Below are positions 35,783-47,010 of a stretch of DNA of 64,000 nucleotides, piece after piece (the first letter of the stretch is position 1; every line of letters begins with the position of its first letter). Both the position numbers and the translations under genes were made by a program. The notes under the pieces were generated by a model. That model saw nothing but the letters and a program-made list of their open reading frames with translations. It was not told where the DNA came from and ran no database searches. Source of the DNA: Loktanella sp. PT4BL (GTDB lineage Bacteria; Pseudomonadota; Alphaproteobacteria; Rhodobacterales; Rhodobacteraceae); contig NZ_QJJL01000006.1 in assembly GCF_003201935.1 (NCBI RefSeq), positions 62,001 to 126,000 of the forward strand. The letters run 5' to 3'.

Positions 35783-37072
35783 ATGACACAGACCCAACAC
35801 CACGATGACCTCGCGCGCGCCCTTACCGACAGACGCGATGACCTGATCGCACTGACCCAGGACCTGATCCGCATTCCCACGCTCAACCCGCCGGGACGCG
35901 ACTATCGCGCGATCTGCGAATATCTGGACCGGCGCTTGCGGGGATCGGGGTTTGAAACGGAACTGATCCGCGCCCACGGCACTCCCGGCGATAGCGACAA
36001 ATACCCCCGCTGGAACATCGTCGCACGGCGCGAGGGCGGTCAGCCCGGCGATTGCGTCCACTTCAACAGCCACACGGATGTGGTCGAGGTCGGCCATGGC
36101 TGGACCAAAGACCCCTTTGGCGGTGAACTGGTTGACGGCAAAATCTACGGGCGCGGGGCTTGCGATATGAAAGGCGGGCTTGCCGCGTCAATCATCGCCG
36201 CCGAGGCGTTCCTCGCAACCCACCCCACCTTCTCAGGTGCGATCGAGATTTCCGGCACAGCGGATGAAGAATCCGGCGGTTACGGTGGCGTCGCCTATCT
36301 GGCCGAAAAGGGCTATTTCGAGCCCGCCCGCGTGCAACATGTAATCATCCCCGAACCCCTGAACAAAGACCGCGTCTGCCTTGGCCATCGCGGCGGCTGG
36401 TGGGCGGAAATCGAAACATTCGGCGAAATCGCGCACGGGTCCATGCCCTTTCTGGGCGATTGCGCGGTGCGGCACATGGGGGCGGTGCTGACTGAGTTCG
36501 AAGACAAACTCTATCCCGCCATGGCCGCGCGGCACACCGACATGCCTGTCGTGCCTGAAGGCGCGCGGTCATCGACCATGAACATCAATTCGATCCACGG
36601 CGGGCAACCCGAACAGGATGACGACTATACCGGCCTGCCAGCCCATTGCGTGCCCGACAGTTGCCGCATCGTGATCGACCGCCGCTTTCTGGCCGAAGAA
36701 AACATCGACGACGTGCGCGGCGAGGTGAAGGCGCTACTTGAAGGACTGAAAGCCAGCCGTAACCGCTTTGACTATGATCTGCGCGAAATGAATGTGGTCC
36801 TGCCCAGCATGACCGACCGCGACGCCCCTGTCGTGCAAGTCATCGCCGCCGAGATCGAAAAAACCTTGGGCAAACCCGCCGAATTCGTAGCCTCACCCGG
36901 GACCTACGACCAAAAGCACATCGACCGGATCGGCAAACTGAAAAACTGCATCGCCTACGGGCCGGGGATATTGGAGCTGGCACATAAGCCCGATGAATAC
37001 ATCAGGGTGGACGACATGATGGACAGCGCACTGGTGATGGCGGGGGCGCTGGTCAAGATTTTGGCACCGTAG
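35783..37072 (+). CDS. M20 family ArgE/DapE-type deacylase
   Basis: A 429-residue cytoplasmic metallo-amidohydrolase. Zinc-site segments are HFNSHTDVVEVG, GRGACDMKGGLAA and SGTADEESGGYGG, with EPLNKDRV and the C-terminal PGTYDQKHID His ligand region. Family members cleave N-acyl amino acids, e.g. acetylornithine or succinyl-diaminopimelate. Position before a peptide ABC transporter suggests a role on imported peptides or acylated amino acids (inference). Confidence 0.85.
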   Translation: MTQTQHHDDLARALTDRRDDLIALTQDLIRIPTLNPPGRDYRAICEYLDRRLRGSGFETELIRAHGTPGDSDKYPRWNIVARREGGQPGDCVHFNSHTDVVEVGHGWTKDPFGGELVDGKIYGRGACDMKGGLAASIIAAEAFLATHPTFSGAIEISGTADEESGGYGGVAYLAEKGYFEPARVQHVIIPEPLNKDRVCLGHRGGWWAEIETFGEIAHGSMPFLGDCAVRHMGAVLTEFEDKLYPAMAARHTDMPVVPEGARSSTMNINSIHGGQPEQDDDYTGLPAHCVPDSCRIVIDRRFLAEENIDDVRGEVKALLEGLKASRNRFDYDLREMNVVLPSMTDRDAPVVQVIAAEIEKTLGKPAEFVASPGTYDQKHIDRIGKLKNCIAYGPGILELAHKPDEYIRVDDMMDSALVMAGALVKILAP

Positions 37073-37167
37073 GGCGGGGCCCGCCCCGACATCACGTCAC
37101 CCGCAAGCAGCACTTGAATTGCCCCCCCGTTTTGTAAACACTCGTCCCCAACAACAGGGGGAGCATC

Positions 37168-38643
37168 ATGCACCATTTCAAAACACTCGCGGCATCCACC
37201 GCCATCGTTCTTTGCGCCTCGGGCGCGCTTGCCCAAGACAGCATTACCGTTGCCATCCAGCTGGAACCGCCGAACCTTGACCCCACAGGCGGGGCCGCGC
37301 AGGCGATTGATAGCGTGCTCTACGCCAATGTGTTCGAGGGCCTCACACGGTTTGACGCGGATGGCGCCATCATCCGTGGCCTTGCCCAAAGCTGGGATAT
37401 CTCGGATGACGGTCTGGTCTATACCTTTAACCTTGCCGCTGGCGTCACCTTTCATGACGGCACCACAATGGACGCCGAGGATGTGAAATTCAGCCTTGAT
37501 CGCGCCCGCGCCGAGGACAGCACCAATGCGCAAAAGGGCCTGTTCGCAGGCATCACCGATGTCACCGTGATTGATCCGCTGACCGTGCAGGTCACACTGG
37601 ACCAACCCAACGGCAACTTCCTGTTCAACATGGCGTGGGGGGATGCGGTAATCGTAGCCCCTGAAAGCATCGAAAACATCGCTTCAAACCCCATCGGCAC
37701 CGGCCCCTTCACCTTCACGGACTGGGTGCAGGGCGACCGGCTCGAGCTGACACGCAACCCTGATTACTGGGGTCCGGCCCCTGCGCTGGAAAGTGCAACC
37801 TTCCGCTTCATCTCGGACCCGACGGCCGCCTTTGCTGCGGTGATGGCTGAGGATGTGGACGCCTTTGTCGGTTTCCCTGCCCCTGAAAACCTGCCCCAGT
37901 TCGAGGCCGATCCGCGTTTTCAGGTCCTCGTCGGCAATACCGAGGGCGAAACGATCCTGTCGACCAACAACAAAATGCCGCCCTTCGACGATGTCCGCGT
38001 GCGCAAAGCATTGGCCCATGCCATCGATCGCCAAGCGATCATCGACGGTGCGATGTTCGGATATGGCACACCCATTGGCACGCATTTTGCCCCGCATAAC
38101 CCCGACTACGTCGATCTGCTGGCCAATTCGCAATACGACCCCGAGCTTGCACGCAGTCTCTTGGCCGAGGCAGGCTTTGCGGACGGATTCACCACCACAT
38201 TGAAACTGCCTCCCCCATCTTACGCCCGCCGCGGCGGCGAGATTATCGCCAGCCAGTTGCGTGCGGTCGGGATCGAGACGGAAATCACCAACCTTGAATG
38301 GGCCCAGTGGATCGAAGAGGTCTTTACCAACAAGGACTTTGGCCTGTCCATCGTCAGCCACACCGAGCCCATGGATATCGGCATCTACGCCAATCCTGAT
38401 TACTATTTCCAATACGACAACCCCGAGTTCCAGGAGCTGATGGAAACGCTCAACGCCACCACAGACCCTGCGATGCGCAGCAACCTGCTGGCGCAGGCGC
38501 AAGCGATCATCTCGGAGGACTACGTGAACGGATATCTCTTTGAACTGGCCGTGGCGACCGTCGCCAAGGCAGGGCTGCAAGGGCTGTGGGTGAACCAGCC
38601 GACAGCGGCCGTTGACCTGACCGGCGTCAGCTGGAGCAACTAG
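37168..38643 (+). CDS. ABC transporter substrate-binding protein, family 5 (peptide type)
   Basis: A 491-residue periplasmic protein with signal peptide MHHFKTLAASTAIVLCASGALA. It then shows typical DppA/OppA blocks: LEPPNLDPTGGAAQAIDSVLY, NVFEGLTRFDADG, VTFHDGTTMDAEDVKFSL, NPIGTGPFTFTDW, and VRKALAHAIDRQAIIDG. AGGGGGAGC lies before the ATG. A hairpin after the stop separates it from the permease genes, which often keeps binding protein in excess. Confidence 0.92.
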   Translation: MHHFKTLAASTAIVLCASGALAQDSITVAIQLEPPNLDPTGGAAQAIDSVLYANVFEGLTRFDADGAIIRGLAQSWDISDDGLVYTFNLAAGVTFHDGTTMDAEDVKFSLDRARAEDSTNAQKGLFAGITDVTVIDPLTVQVTLDQPNGNFLFNMAWGDAVIVAPESIENIASNPIGTGPFTFTDWVQGDRLELTRNPDYWGPAPALESATFRFISDPTAAFAAVMAEDVDAFVGFPAPENLPQFEADPRFQVLVGNTEGETILSTNNKMPPFDDVRVRKALAHAIDRQAIIDGAMFGYGTPIGTHFAPHNPDYVDLLANSQYDPELARSLLAEAGFADGFTTTLKLPPPSYARRGGEIIASQLRAVGIETEITNLEWAQWIEEVFTNKDFGLSIVSHTEPMDIGIYANPDYYFQYDNPEFQELMETLNATTDPAMRSNLLAQAQAIISEDYVNGYLFELAVATVAKAGLQGLWVNQPTAAVDLTGVSWSN

Positions 38644-38649
38644 GACAAT

Positions 38650-38676
38650 GCCCCCCGTAAATATCTTGCGGGGGGC
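38650..38676 (+). other. Hairpin after the binding-protein gene
   Basis: GCCCCCCG (38650-38657) pairs with CGGGGGGC (38669-38676), giving an 8-bp GC stem with an 11-nt loop. No T tract follows, so mRNA stabilisation or partial termination is more likely than full termination. Confidence 0.5.
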
Positions 38677-38732
38677 GTCCATGCAGGGCGTGGCATTTTG
38701 CCGACCCGATGCCGTACCTAGAACGCCATCGC

Positions 38733-39245
38733 ATGACGCATGAGCCGATCATCAGAGCGGAGACACCGCAGGACCGGCAGGCGATCTATGATCTGACGCG
38801 CGATGCCTTTGCGCCCATGGCTTTCAGCGATGGCAGTGAACCCGACATAATCAACCAACTCCGCGCAGACGGTGAACTCACGCTGTCATTGGTGGCCGAC
38901 GCGGACGGTATCATCGGCCATGTCGCCTTCTCTCCGGCGAAAATCAGTCAGGCGCAGGGGGCATGGTACGGGCTCGGCCCTATTTCGGTCCGCGCCGATA
39001 AGCAAAGGCAAGGGATCGGCACAAAGCTCGTGCACACCGGCTTGGAGATGTTACGCAACATGGGGGCGGCAGGCTGCGTTCTGACGGGCAACCCCGATGT
39101 GTATCAGCCGATGGGCTTTAAGAATGATCACGCACTGACCTACAGCGGCCTGAATCCAAGATTTATCTTGTACTACACATTTGACGGCAGCATCCCGAAA
39201 GGCGAAATCAACTTCGCCGAAGCTCTGGAAGAGGAGCACCCATGA
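38733..39245 (+). CDS. GNAT family N-acetyltransferase
   Basis: A 170-residue acetyl-CoA-dependent transferase. The acetyl-CoA loop appears as ISVRADKQRQGIGTKLVHTG (Q/RxxGxG/A pattern), with the substrate strand LSLVADADGIIGHVAFSPAKI upstream and CVLTGNPDVYQPMGF downstream, as in YhbS-type acetyltransferases. I chose the ATG at 38733; 38709 adds 8 residues. Its stop overlaps the permease start as ATGA, so it belongs to the transporter operon. Confidence 0.83.
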   Translation: MTHEPIIRAETPQDRQAIYDLTRDAFAPMAFSDGSEPDIINQLRADGELTLSLVADADGIIGHVAFSPAKISQAQGAWYGLGPISVRADKQRQGIGTKLVHTGLEMLRNMGAAGCVLTGNPDVYQPMGFKNDHALTYSGLNPRFILYYTFDGSIPKGEINFAEALEEEHP

Positions 39246-40186
39246 TCCGCTATGTGCTTGGGCGCCTCACCTCGCTGATTATCAGCCTGATTGTGGCATC
39301 CATCGTCATCTTTGCGGTGATCGAGGTAATCCCGGGTGATCCCGCAGCCTTTATGCTGGGCATCAACGCACGCCCCGATACGATTGCGGCCTTGCGCGCG
39401 GAAATGGGCCTCGACCAATCCGTGGTGGCGCGATATTTCGATTGGGTCACGGGGTTGCTGCGCGGTGATTTCGGGCAGTCCTGGACCTATAAAACCCCTG
39501 TCGCGGAGCTGATCGCGGACCGGATCTGGGTTTCACTTCCGCTGGCCATCTATGCGCTGGCGCTCTCGACCATCATTGCCTTTCCCGCAGGGATTTACGC
39601 GGCAAGCCGCCGTGGCGGTGCAGGCGATGTGACAATCATGGGGGCCACGCAACTGGGCGTGGCGATCCCGAATTTCTGGTTCGCGATGATCCTTGTGCTG
39701 ATCTTTGCAATCAACCTGCGCTGGTTCTCGGCAGGCGGATTTCCCGGCTGGGACAACCCGTTGCAAGCGATCAAAGCTCTAACCCTGCCTGCCATTGCGC
39801 TCGCCCTGCCGCAAGCGGCAATCCTCGCGCGGGTCATGCGCTCGTCGCTCCTGGATATGCTGGGCGAGGATTTCATCCGGACCGCCCGCGCGAAGGGCCT
39901 TTCGGCCCGCCAAGCGCTTTGGAAACACGCCGTGCGCAATGCGCTGATCCCGGTGCTCACCATCATCGGTCTGCAATTCTCGTTCCTGCTCGCAGGGGGG
40001 ATCATTATTGAACAGGTCTTCTTCCTGCCCGGTCTGGGCCGCCTGATTTTCCAGTCGATCAGCGCGCGCGACCTGATCGTGGTTGAAAGCGTGGTGATGC
40101 TTCTGGTCTTCACCGTCATCATGGTGAACTTCCTTGTCGATCTGGCCTATGCCGCCGTCGACCCGCGGCTGAGGACCAAATCATGA
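39242..40186 (+). CDS. ABC transporter permease (DppB-like)
   Basis: A 314-residue inner-membrane permease with six helices. N-terminal MIRYVLGRLTSLIISLIV and IEVIPGDPAAFMLG are DppB/OppB hallmarks. The EAA coupling loop is DFIRTARAKGLSARQALWKH, and the tail YAAVDPRLR is typical. Start and stop codons overlap both neighbours (ATGA). Confidence 0.93.
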   Translation: MIRYVLGRLTSLIISLIVASIVIFAVIEVIPGDPAAFMLGINARPDTIAALRAEMGLDQSVVARYFDWVTGLLRGDFGQSWTYKTPVAELIADRIWVSLPLAIYALALSTIIAFPAGIYAASRRGGAGDVTIMGATQLGVAIPNFWFAMILVLIFAINLRWFSAGGFPGWDNPLQAIKALTLPAIALALPQAAILARVMRSSLLDMLGEDFIRTARAKGLSARQALWKHAVRNALIPVLTIIGLQFSFLLAGGIIIEQVFFLPGLGRLIFQSISARDLIVVESVVMLLVFTVIMVNFLVDLAYAAVDPRLRTKS

Positions 40187-40994
40187 GCCGCAATCTGATC
40201 ATCGGCGCGGCGCTGACGGTCCTGTTCATCGCACTGGCGGTGGTGTCCTTTGTCTGGACCCCCGCCGATATCGAAACACTGGATATCCCCAACAGATTGC
40301 AAACGCCCAGCGCCACCAACTGGCTCGGCACCGATCACTTCGGCCGCGATATCCTGTCGATGATCATGATGGGGGCGCGCACCTCGATTGCCGTTGCCCT
40401 ACTCGCGGTGGGCATCGGTATGGCGCTCGGCATCCCTTTGGGATTACTCGCGGCGGCGCGACACGGATCATTCCTTGACGAGCTCATCATGCGCGGCAAC
40501 GACCTTGTCTTTGCCTTCCCGTCGCTGGTCATCGCCATTCTGATTACCGCTGTTTTCGGCGCATCCGCCGTCAATGCCATTATCGCCATTGGTATCTTCA
40601 ACATCCCCGTCTTTGCCCGCCTGACCCGCGGTGCCGCCCTGCCGCTCTGGGAGCGTGATTTCATCCTCGCTGCCCGCGTTTGTGGAAAATCCGCCACGCA
40701 CATCTCGATTGAACATATCCTGCCCAACATCACCAATCTGATGATCGTCCAGGGCACGATCCAGTTCAGCCTTGGCATCCTGGCCGAGGCCGCGCTGTCC
40801 TACATCGGCCTTGGCGCACAACCACCGACTGCCAGCTGGGGCCGGATGCTGGCCGACGCGCAAACACTCGTCAGCATTGCCCCCCATGTGGCCCTTGTGC
40901 CGGGCTTTGCGATCTTGTTGATGGTGCTGGGCCTCAACCTGATGGGTGACGGGCTGCGCGACTGGCTTGATCCCCGCATCAGGGTGGCCCGCAC

Positions 40995-40998
<4 letters not shown>
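40183..40998 (+). CDS. ABC transporter permease (DppC-like)
   Basis: A 271-residue inner-membrane permease with the DppC signature LGTDHFGRDILSMIMMGARTS. Its EAA loop is ERDFILAARVCGKSATHISI, and the tail GLRDWLDPRI is family-typical. It overlaps dppB- and ATPase-like genes by ATGA at each end. Confidence 0.93.
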
Positions 40999-42581
<1,583 letters not shown>

Positions 42582-42639
42582 GAAAGAGATTGCAGCGCGG
42601 CTTGCGTCCATTACGCTGCCGGAAAATGAGGGGGATATC

Positions 42640-43377
42640 ATGCGACTGGCTGGCAAGACGGCGATTGTAACAGGCGGCGGCTCCGGTTTCGGGGCAGGTA
42701 TCGCGCGCAAATTCGCGGCCGAAGGGTGCCATGTCATCGTGGCTGACCTCAATATCGACGGTGCCCAGCACATCGCGGATGAAATCGGCGGGCGTGCGTT
42801 GACATGCGATGTCTCGGACGGTGCCTCGGTCAACTACATGGCAAAGTCGGTGCTGGGGGCGGGACCGCTGGACATCCTTGTGAACAACGCAGGCATCACC
42901 CATCTGCCCAGTGCGATGGAGGACGTGAGCGAGGAGGATTTTGACCGCGTTTTTGCCGTGAACATGAAATCGGTCTACCTGACCGCCCGCGCCTTTGTGC
43001 CCCACTTCAAGGAGCGCAAGCGCGGTGCAATCCTCAACGTGGCCTCGACCGCTGGGGTATCTCCCCGCCCGCGCCTGAACTGGTACAACGCATCCAAGGG
43101 CTGGATGATAACGGCGACAAAGACCATGGCCGTTGAACTGGCCCCTGACGGTATCCGCGTGAACGCGATCAACCCCGTCGCAGGCGAAACGCCCTTGCTG
43201 AAATCCTTCATGGGCGAGGACACGCCGGAAATCCGCGCGAAATTCCTCTCGACCATCCCGCTGGGCCGCTTTTCCACGCCCGAGGACATGGGCAACGCCG
43301 CCTGTTTTCTCTGCTCGGACGAGGCCAGCATGATCACCGGTGTCGCAATGGAGGTGGACGGTGGCCGCTGTATCTAA
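42640..43377 (+). CDS. Short-chain dehydrogenase/reductase
   Basis: A 245-residue classical SDR with the cofactor motif TGGGSGFGAGIA, NNAG in LDILVNNAGITHL, and catalytic Ser-Tyr-Lys in NVASTAGVSPRPRLNWYNASKGW. The FabG-like end GVAMEVDGGRCI is complete. GAGGGGG precedes the ATG at 42640. It begins 58 bp after the transporter ATPase and overlaps the peptidase gene. The substrate is unknown. Confidence 0.88.
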   Translation: MRLAGKTAIVTGGGSGFGAGIARKFAAEGCHVIVADLNIDGAQHIADEIGGRALTCDVSDGASVNYMAKSVLGAGPLDILVNNAGITHLPSAMEDVSEEDFDRVFAVNMKSVYLTARAFVPHFKERKRGAILNVASTAGVSPRPRLNWYNASKGWMITATKTMAVELAPDGIRVNAINPVAGETPLLKSFMGEDTPEIRAKFLSTIPLGRFSTPEDMGNAACFLCSDEASMITGVAMEVDGGRCI

Positions 43378-44380
43378 AGGACCCCGCAACCTGATCACCG
43401 ATGTGGCGGGCCTGCGCGTGGGCAATGCACAGGACGACCATATCAAGACCGGCACCACGGTGCTGGTCTCCGACAAACCGTTCACCGCCAGCGTCCACGT
43501 CATGGGCGGCGCACCGGGGACCAAGGAAACCGATCTGCTGGCCCCCGACAAAACCGTGGAACAGGTTGATGCGCTGGTGCTCTCGGGCGGCTCGGCCTTC
43601 GGGCTTGATGCCTGTTCGGGTATCATGGACGGGCTGCGCGCGATGGGGCGGGGGTTCGCCATCGGTGACATCCGCATTCCCATCGTGCCCGGTGCGATTA
43701 TCTTTGATCTGATCAACGGCGGCGCAAAGGACTGGGACGAAAACCCCTACCGCGCCTTGGGGCGAGAAGCGCTGCAAAGCGCGTCCGAGCAGTTCTCCCT
43801 TGGCACCATAGGCGCAGGCACAGGGGCTATGGCCGCCATGCAAAAGGGCGGGCTCGGCTCTGCCTCTCTGACGCTGGCTGATGGTACGACCGTGGGCGCA
43901 TTGGTGGTGGTGAACGCGCTTGGCAGCGTCACAACAAAAGGCGACAGACATTTCTGGGCCGCCCCTTTCGAGATGGACGGCGAATTTGGCGGCGCTGGGC
44001 CGGATCCAAACGCAGGACATGTGACATCAGAGCCAAGCCGCAAGGAACAGGCGATGATGCAGCAGGCCACACAGGGAGCAAATACCACCATCGCGATCGT
44101 CGCCACAGATGCGCCTCTCAGCAAGGTCCAATGCCACAGGCTCGCGGTGACTGCCCATGACGGCATGGCTCGGGCGATTGTGCCATCCCACACACCGCTC
44201 GACGGTGATCTGGTCTTTGGCGTCTCGACGGGTGCAGGCACCCCTGTGGACCAGACCCGCTTCCGCGAGATCGCAGCCGCAGCGGCCACCTGTCTGGCCC
44301 GCGCCATCGCGCGCGGAGCCTATGAGGCGACAAGCGCGCCCGGCGACATCATCCCGACCTATCGCGAGATGAACGGCTAG
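43361..44380 (+). CDS. P1 (DmpA/S58) family N-terminal-nucleophile peptidase
   Basis: A 339-residue protein of the DmpA/BapA class (aminopeptidases and beta-aminopeptidases that self-cleave into alpha and beta chains). Family blocks are DVAGLRVGNAQDD, GGAPGTKETDLL, ALVLSGGSAFGLDACSGIM, and the autoproteolysis region QGANTTIAIVATDAPLSK. I chose the GTG at 43361 (VAAVSKGPRNLITDV) with GGAGGTG upstream; a GTG at 43340 is alternative. It overlaps the SDR 3' end by 17 nt, so it belongs to the same operon. Confidence 0.85.
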   Translation: MAAVSKGPRNLITDVAGLRVGNAQDDHIKTGTTVLVSDKPFTASVHVMGGAPGTKETDLLAPDKTVEQVDALVLSGGSAFGLDACSGIMDGLRAMGRGFAIGDIRIPIVPGAIIFDLINGGAKDWDENPYRALGREALQSASEQFSLGTIGAGTGAMAAMQKGGLGSASLTLADGTTVGALVVVNALGSVTTKGDRHFWAAPFEMDGEFGGAGPDPNAGHVTSEPSRKEQAMMQQATQGANTTIAIVATDAPLSKVQCHRLAVTAHDGMARAIVPSHTPLDGDLVFGVSTGAGTPVDQTRFREIAAAAATCLARAIARGAYEATSAPGDIIPTYREMNG

Positions 44381-45555
44381 GGCGCAAACGCGCCGTCATA
44401 ATAATCAGGGATCGCACCACCCATGGCCACGATTGCTCCCAGTCTTCCGATCTCATCCGCGCATTTCGCCGCGGCCCCGTTCCCGGCGGTCAGGGCGATG
44501 ATATGATCAGTCTGGGGGTAAATGAACGGGTTGCCGTTGGGCGAGAAGCTTGTCGCGCAGCTATCAAAATGAATAGAGCGATACTTCAGCCCTGGCATCA
44601 GCCCGATCAAGATCTCCGAGATCGCTGCACCCGCCACAGGATCACCGCCACTGCGGAACCACGCGATCATATCATCGACGCTGTGCAATTCGGTATCCAC
44701 CGCATCGCCACCGATTTTGATATAGGTCTTGCCATCAGGATAAAGCACAGGCGGCAGGATATAGGGATCCTCTGACCGGCCCGGCGGGACGTAGATCACC
44801 GAAGGCATCCCTGACAGACGCGCAGCCTCCCCTTCATCCAGTTCGAAAAACGCGATGGTGCGGGCATAGACCCGCATCGGGATCGGATCGGGCAACAGCC
44901 CCTCGGCTTTGGAAAACGCACCACAGGCAACAATCACCTTTTCGGCGGTCAACACGGTACCGCCCGCGCAATGCACCTGCGCCGCGCCACCTGTTTCATC
45001 AATGCGAACCACCGTATCACGATGCAACATCGCACCCGCCTTGGTCGCTGCCGTGATTTCCGCCTTCACATGCAGACGCGGATTGATCCAACCTGCATCC
45101 GTCTCTTCATGCAGCGCAAGGATCCCTTCGGGAAAGGCAAACTCGGGGAACCGCGCAGCCAGTTCCGCCCCGCGCAACGGCGTGTGTGCGACACCATTCG
45201 CCTGCGCATGGCGTTGTGCGTTCAGAATATAGTCGCGCTCTGCGCCCACTTCGGTCCCCGCCACAATCGTACCCGCAGGCGTGTAGAACGGCTGCGTGCC
45301 CTTTGCGGCAATCTCGGGATATCGGGCAATCGCCTCTTGCGCGAAACGGGCCCAGTTCTTGCGGGTGTCGATCTTGCGCGTGATCCGTGCCTGATCATAG
45401 TGGCTTGCGAAAACCCCTGTATGCGTTGCCTTTTCCACCGGTTCATCCGGCCCCACAAGGGCCGTTTTCACGCCCATTTCCGCAAGATGACGCGCCGCCG
45501 CGCTGCCCATCAGCCCTGCACCAATAACAATCACATCATAGCTCTGGTCAGTCAT
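44377..45555 (-). CDS. FAD-dependent oxidoreductase of the DAO family
   Basis: A 392-residue flavoprotein. The Rossmann motif VIVIGAGLMGSAAARHLAEMG is at the N-terminus. Sarcosine-oxidase/TreT-like segments follow (FASHYDQARITRKID, then GWINPRLHV, and FDSCATSFSPNGNPFI near the end). It probably oxidises a secondary amine or amino acid derivative. It converges on the P1 peptidase gene with a 4-nt overlap of the stop regions. It stands alone on its strand. Confidence 0.85.
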   Translation of the reverse strand: MTDQSYDVIVIGAGLMGSAAARHLAEMGVKTALVGPDEPVEKATHTGVFASHYDQARITRKIDTRKNWARFAQEAIARYPEIAAKGTQPFYTPAGTIVAGTEVGAERDYILNAQRHAQANGVAHTPLRGAELAARFPEFAFPEGILALHEETDAGWINPRLHVKAEITAATKAGAMLHRDTVVRIDETGGAAQVHCAGGTVLTAEKVIVACGAFSKAEGLLPDPIPMRVYARTIAFFELDEGEAARLSGMPSVIYVPPGRSEDPYILPPVLYPDGKTYIKIGGDAVDTELHSVDDMIAWFRSGGDPVAGAAISEILIGLMPGLKYRSIHFDSCATSFSPNGNPFIYPQTDHIIALTAGNGAAAKCADEIGRLGAIVAMGGAIPDYYDGAFAP

Positions 45556-45615
45556 GACAGCCCCCGTTTTCTGGCGATCATGGCAAGCGTTTGGGGAAAA
45601 GAAAATAGGCGTCTT

Positions 45616-46218
45616 TCAGGTCCTGCGCGGGCGCAGACCCATGGACCAGACCCTGCGCCGCGCAATCGCCCACGCAAGCGCAGCAAGCACCAGTGCTGAC
45701 AGGGCGGTTTTGCTGATCATCTCCATCGTTCCGACAATCTGCAAGGCATGTACCACTGTGCCAAGGGCGGCCAAACTGACGGCAGCCGTATGCCCCCAGC
45801 GCCAAGCCCGTAGCGGCAAGCGCGGGCGCAAAACCGCCAACAGGCCCGCAGCGAAAACAGCCCACATCGCCAAAGCACCCCAGATCGCAAATGGCGCGGG
45901 CGAGCGGAACAGTAGAACATCAATCACATCAGGCGGGCTGGTGATCCAAAGACCCACAACATGGCCCGCGACAGCCAGCAGCAGCAGCGCACCTGTCGCG
46001 CGGTGCAGTTTGCGCGCGTTTGCCTGCGACAACCCCGGCAGTGCGCCTGCGATTAATAAGGGCTGCATCAATAGCAGCGCCATACCGACCACACCGGCAA
46101 GACCTGCAAAGATGTAAATCGGGTCCCGCCACTGCAAAAGCGGGCTGGATGCGGCAGCAATGACAGGGACACAGACGGCGGCCGCCAGAACGCCCCACAT
46201 CAGCACCGCGCGCAGCAC
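45616..46218 (-). CDS. Ferric reductase-like transmembrane domain protein
   Basis: A 200-residue membrane protein with about six helices and histidines placed in helices (KLHRATGALLLLAVAGHVVGLW, then WGHTAAVSLAALGTVVHALQIVG), matching the haem-binding ferric_reduct/MsrQ-like domain without a flavin domain. I take the GTG at 46218 as start, 1 nt after the stop of the upstream gene and with GGAG upstream; the frame from 46263 overlaps that gene. Likely passes electrons through the inner membrane for its partner (inference). Confidence 0.75.
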   Translation of the reverse strand: MLRAVLMWGVLAAAVCVPVIAAASSPLLQWRDPIYIFAGLAGVVGMALLLMQPLLIAGALPGLSQANARKLHRATGALLLLAVAGHVVGLWITSPPDVIDVLLFRSPAPFAIWGALAMWAVFAAGLLAVLRPRLPLRAWRWGHTAAVSLAALGTVVHALQIVGTMEMISKTALSALVLAALAWAIARRRVWSMGLRPRRT

Positions 46219-46219
46219 C

Positions 46220-46708
46220 CTAGGCAGGCTCCAACACGAAATCGACGTGAAGGGAGGTATCATTCGGACTGGCCATCACAGGACGCAGGAACACTGTCTT
46301 GAAATGCCCGCTGTCATAGGCCAGATGCCCATGCGCCTGACCAAACGCAGGCACGATCTGTGGCATGTTCATGCGAAACACACCATCCGCATCGGTCAGT
46401 GTAGCCCCGTGGCTATGGGCGTCACGCTCATGGCCTTCGGTTGTATGGGCCCATACCTGGATACGCTGCCCTTCCAGAGGAGCACCATCGCCAGCGCGCC
46501 GGACGGTGCCTGTCATCCAGAAACCACCCCCGCCAATGCGCTCTACAATCGGCGCATCAGGGCGATAGTTATTGGCCCCACCGCGCATGGTGGGTGTGGG
46601 CGCCAGACCAGCGGCAGCAGCAGGTGACAACAGCCCTGCCGCGGGGGTGACAAGCGCTGCGGCACCAAGTGCCATGGTATGGCGGCGTGTGATCAATCCT
46701 TTGGTCAT
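46220..46708 (-). CDS. Tat-exported intradiol-dioxygenase-fold protein
   Basis: A 162-residue protein with a twin-arginine signal (LITRRHTMALGAAALVTPAA) followed by a beta-rich domain. MTGTVRRAGDGAPLEGQRIQVW, HSHGATLTDADGVFRMN and QAHGHLAYD resemble the protocatechuate dioxygenase-like (transthyretin-related) fold. The set of iron ligands (2 Tyr, 2 His) is not clearly complete, so activity is uncertain. I chose the ATG at 46708 with CGGAG upstream. It is translationally coupled to the ferric-reductase-like gene. Confidence 0.7.
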   Translation of the reverse strand: MTKGLITRRHTMALGAAALVTPAAGLLSPAAAAGLAPTPTMRGGANNYRPDAPIVERIGGGGFWMTGTVRRAGDGAPLEGQRIQVWAHTTEGHERDAHSHGATLTDADGVFRMNMPQIVPAFGQAHGHLAYDSGHFKTVFLRPVMASPNDTSLHVDFVLEPA

Positions 46709-47010
46709 CAATGATCTCCGATCAGCAAAACATAAGGAAGACATAGCACACGACGCGCACAATCCGAACGCGCCGCTTTGCCCCAAGCTTCAAGATAGTG
46801 TGAAAAGGCACCGTGCAACACAGGGGGTCTTTGTTGTAAATGGTGCACGCGAGATGCAGAGCAGCTTCAAGCCCAACGAGTGATGACACAGCGCGCGCTT
46901 GGTTAGCAGGTGCAAGGTTTGCGCAAGACAAGCGCCATGCAGCCGGATGTTTCGAATTGAATTTTTGACCCAAGGGAAGTACGACCACTTTACCAAGAGC
47001 CATAGGTCAT
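46709..47010. other. Intergenic region without a supported gene
   Basis: About 300 bp between the Tat-exported protein and the acyltransferase, with starts pointing outward. It must hold both promoters, but I see no distinct operator, repeat or coding frame with a ribosome binding site. Confidence 0.5.
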
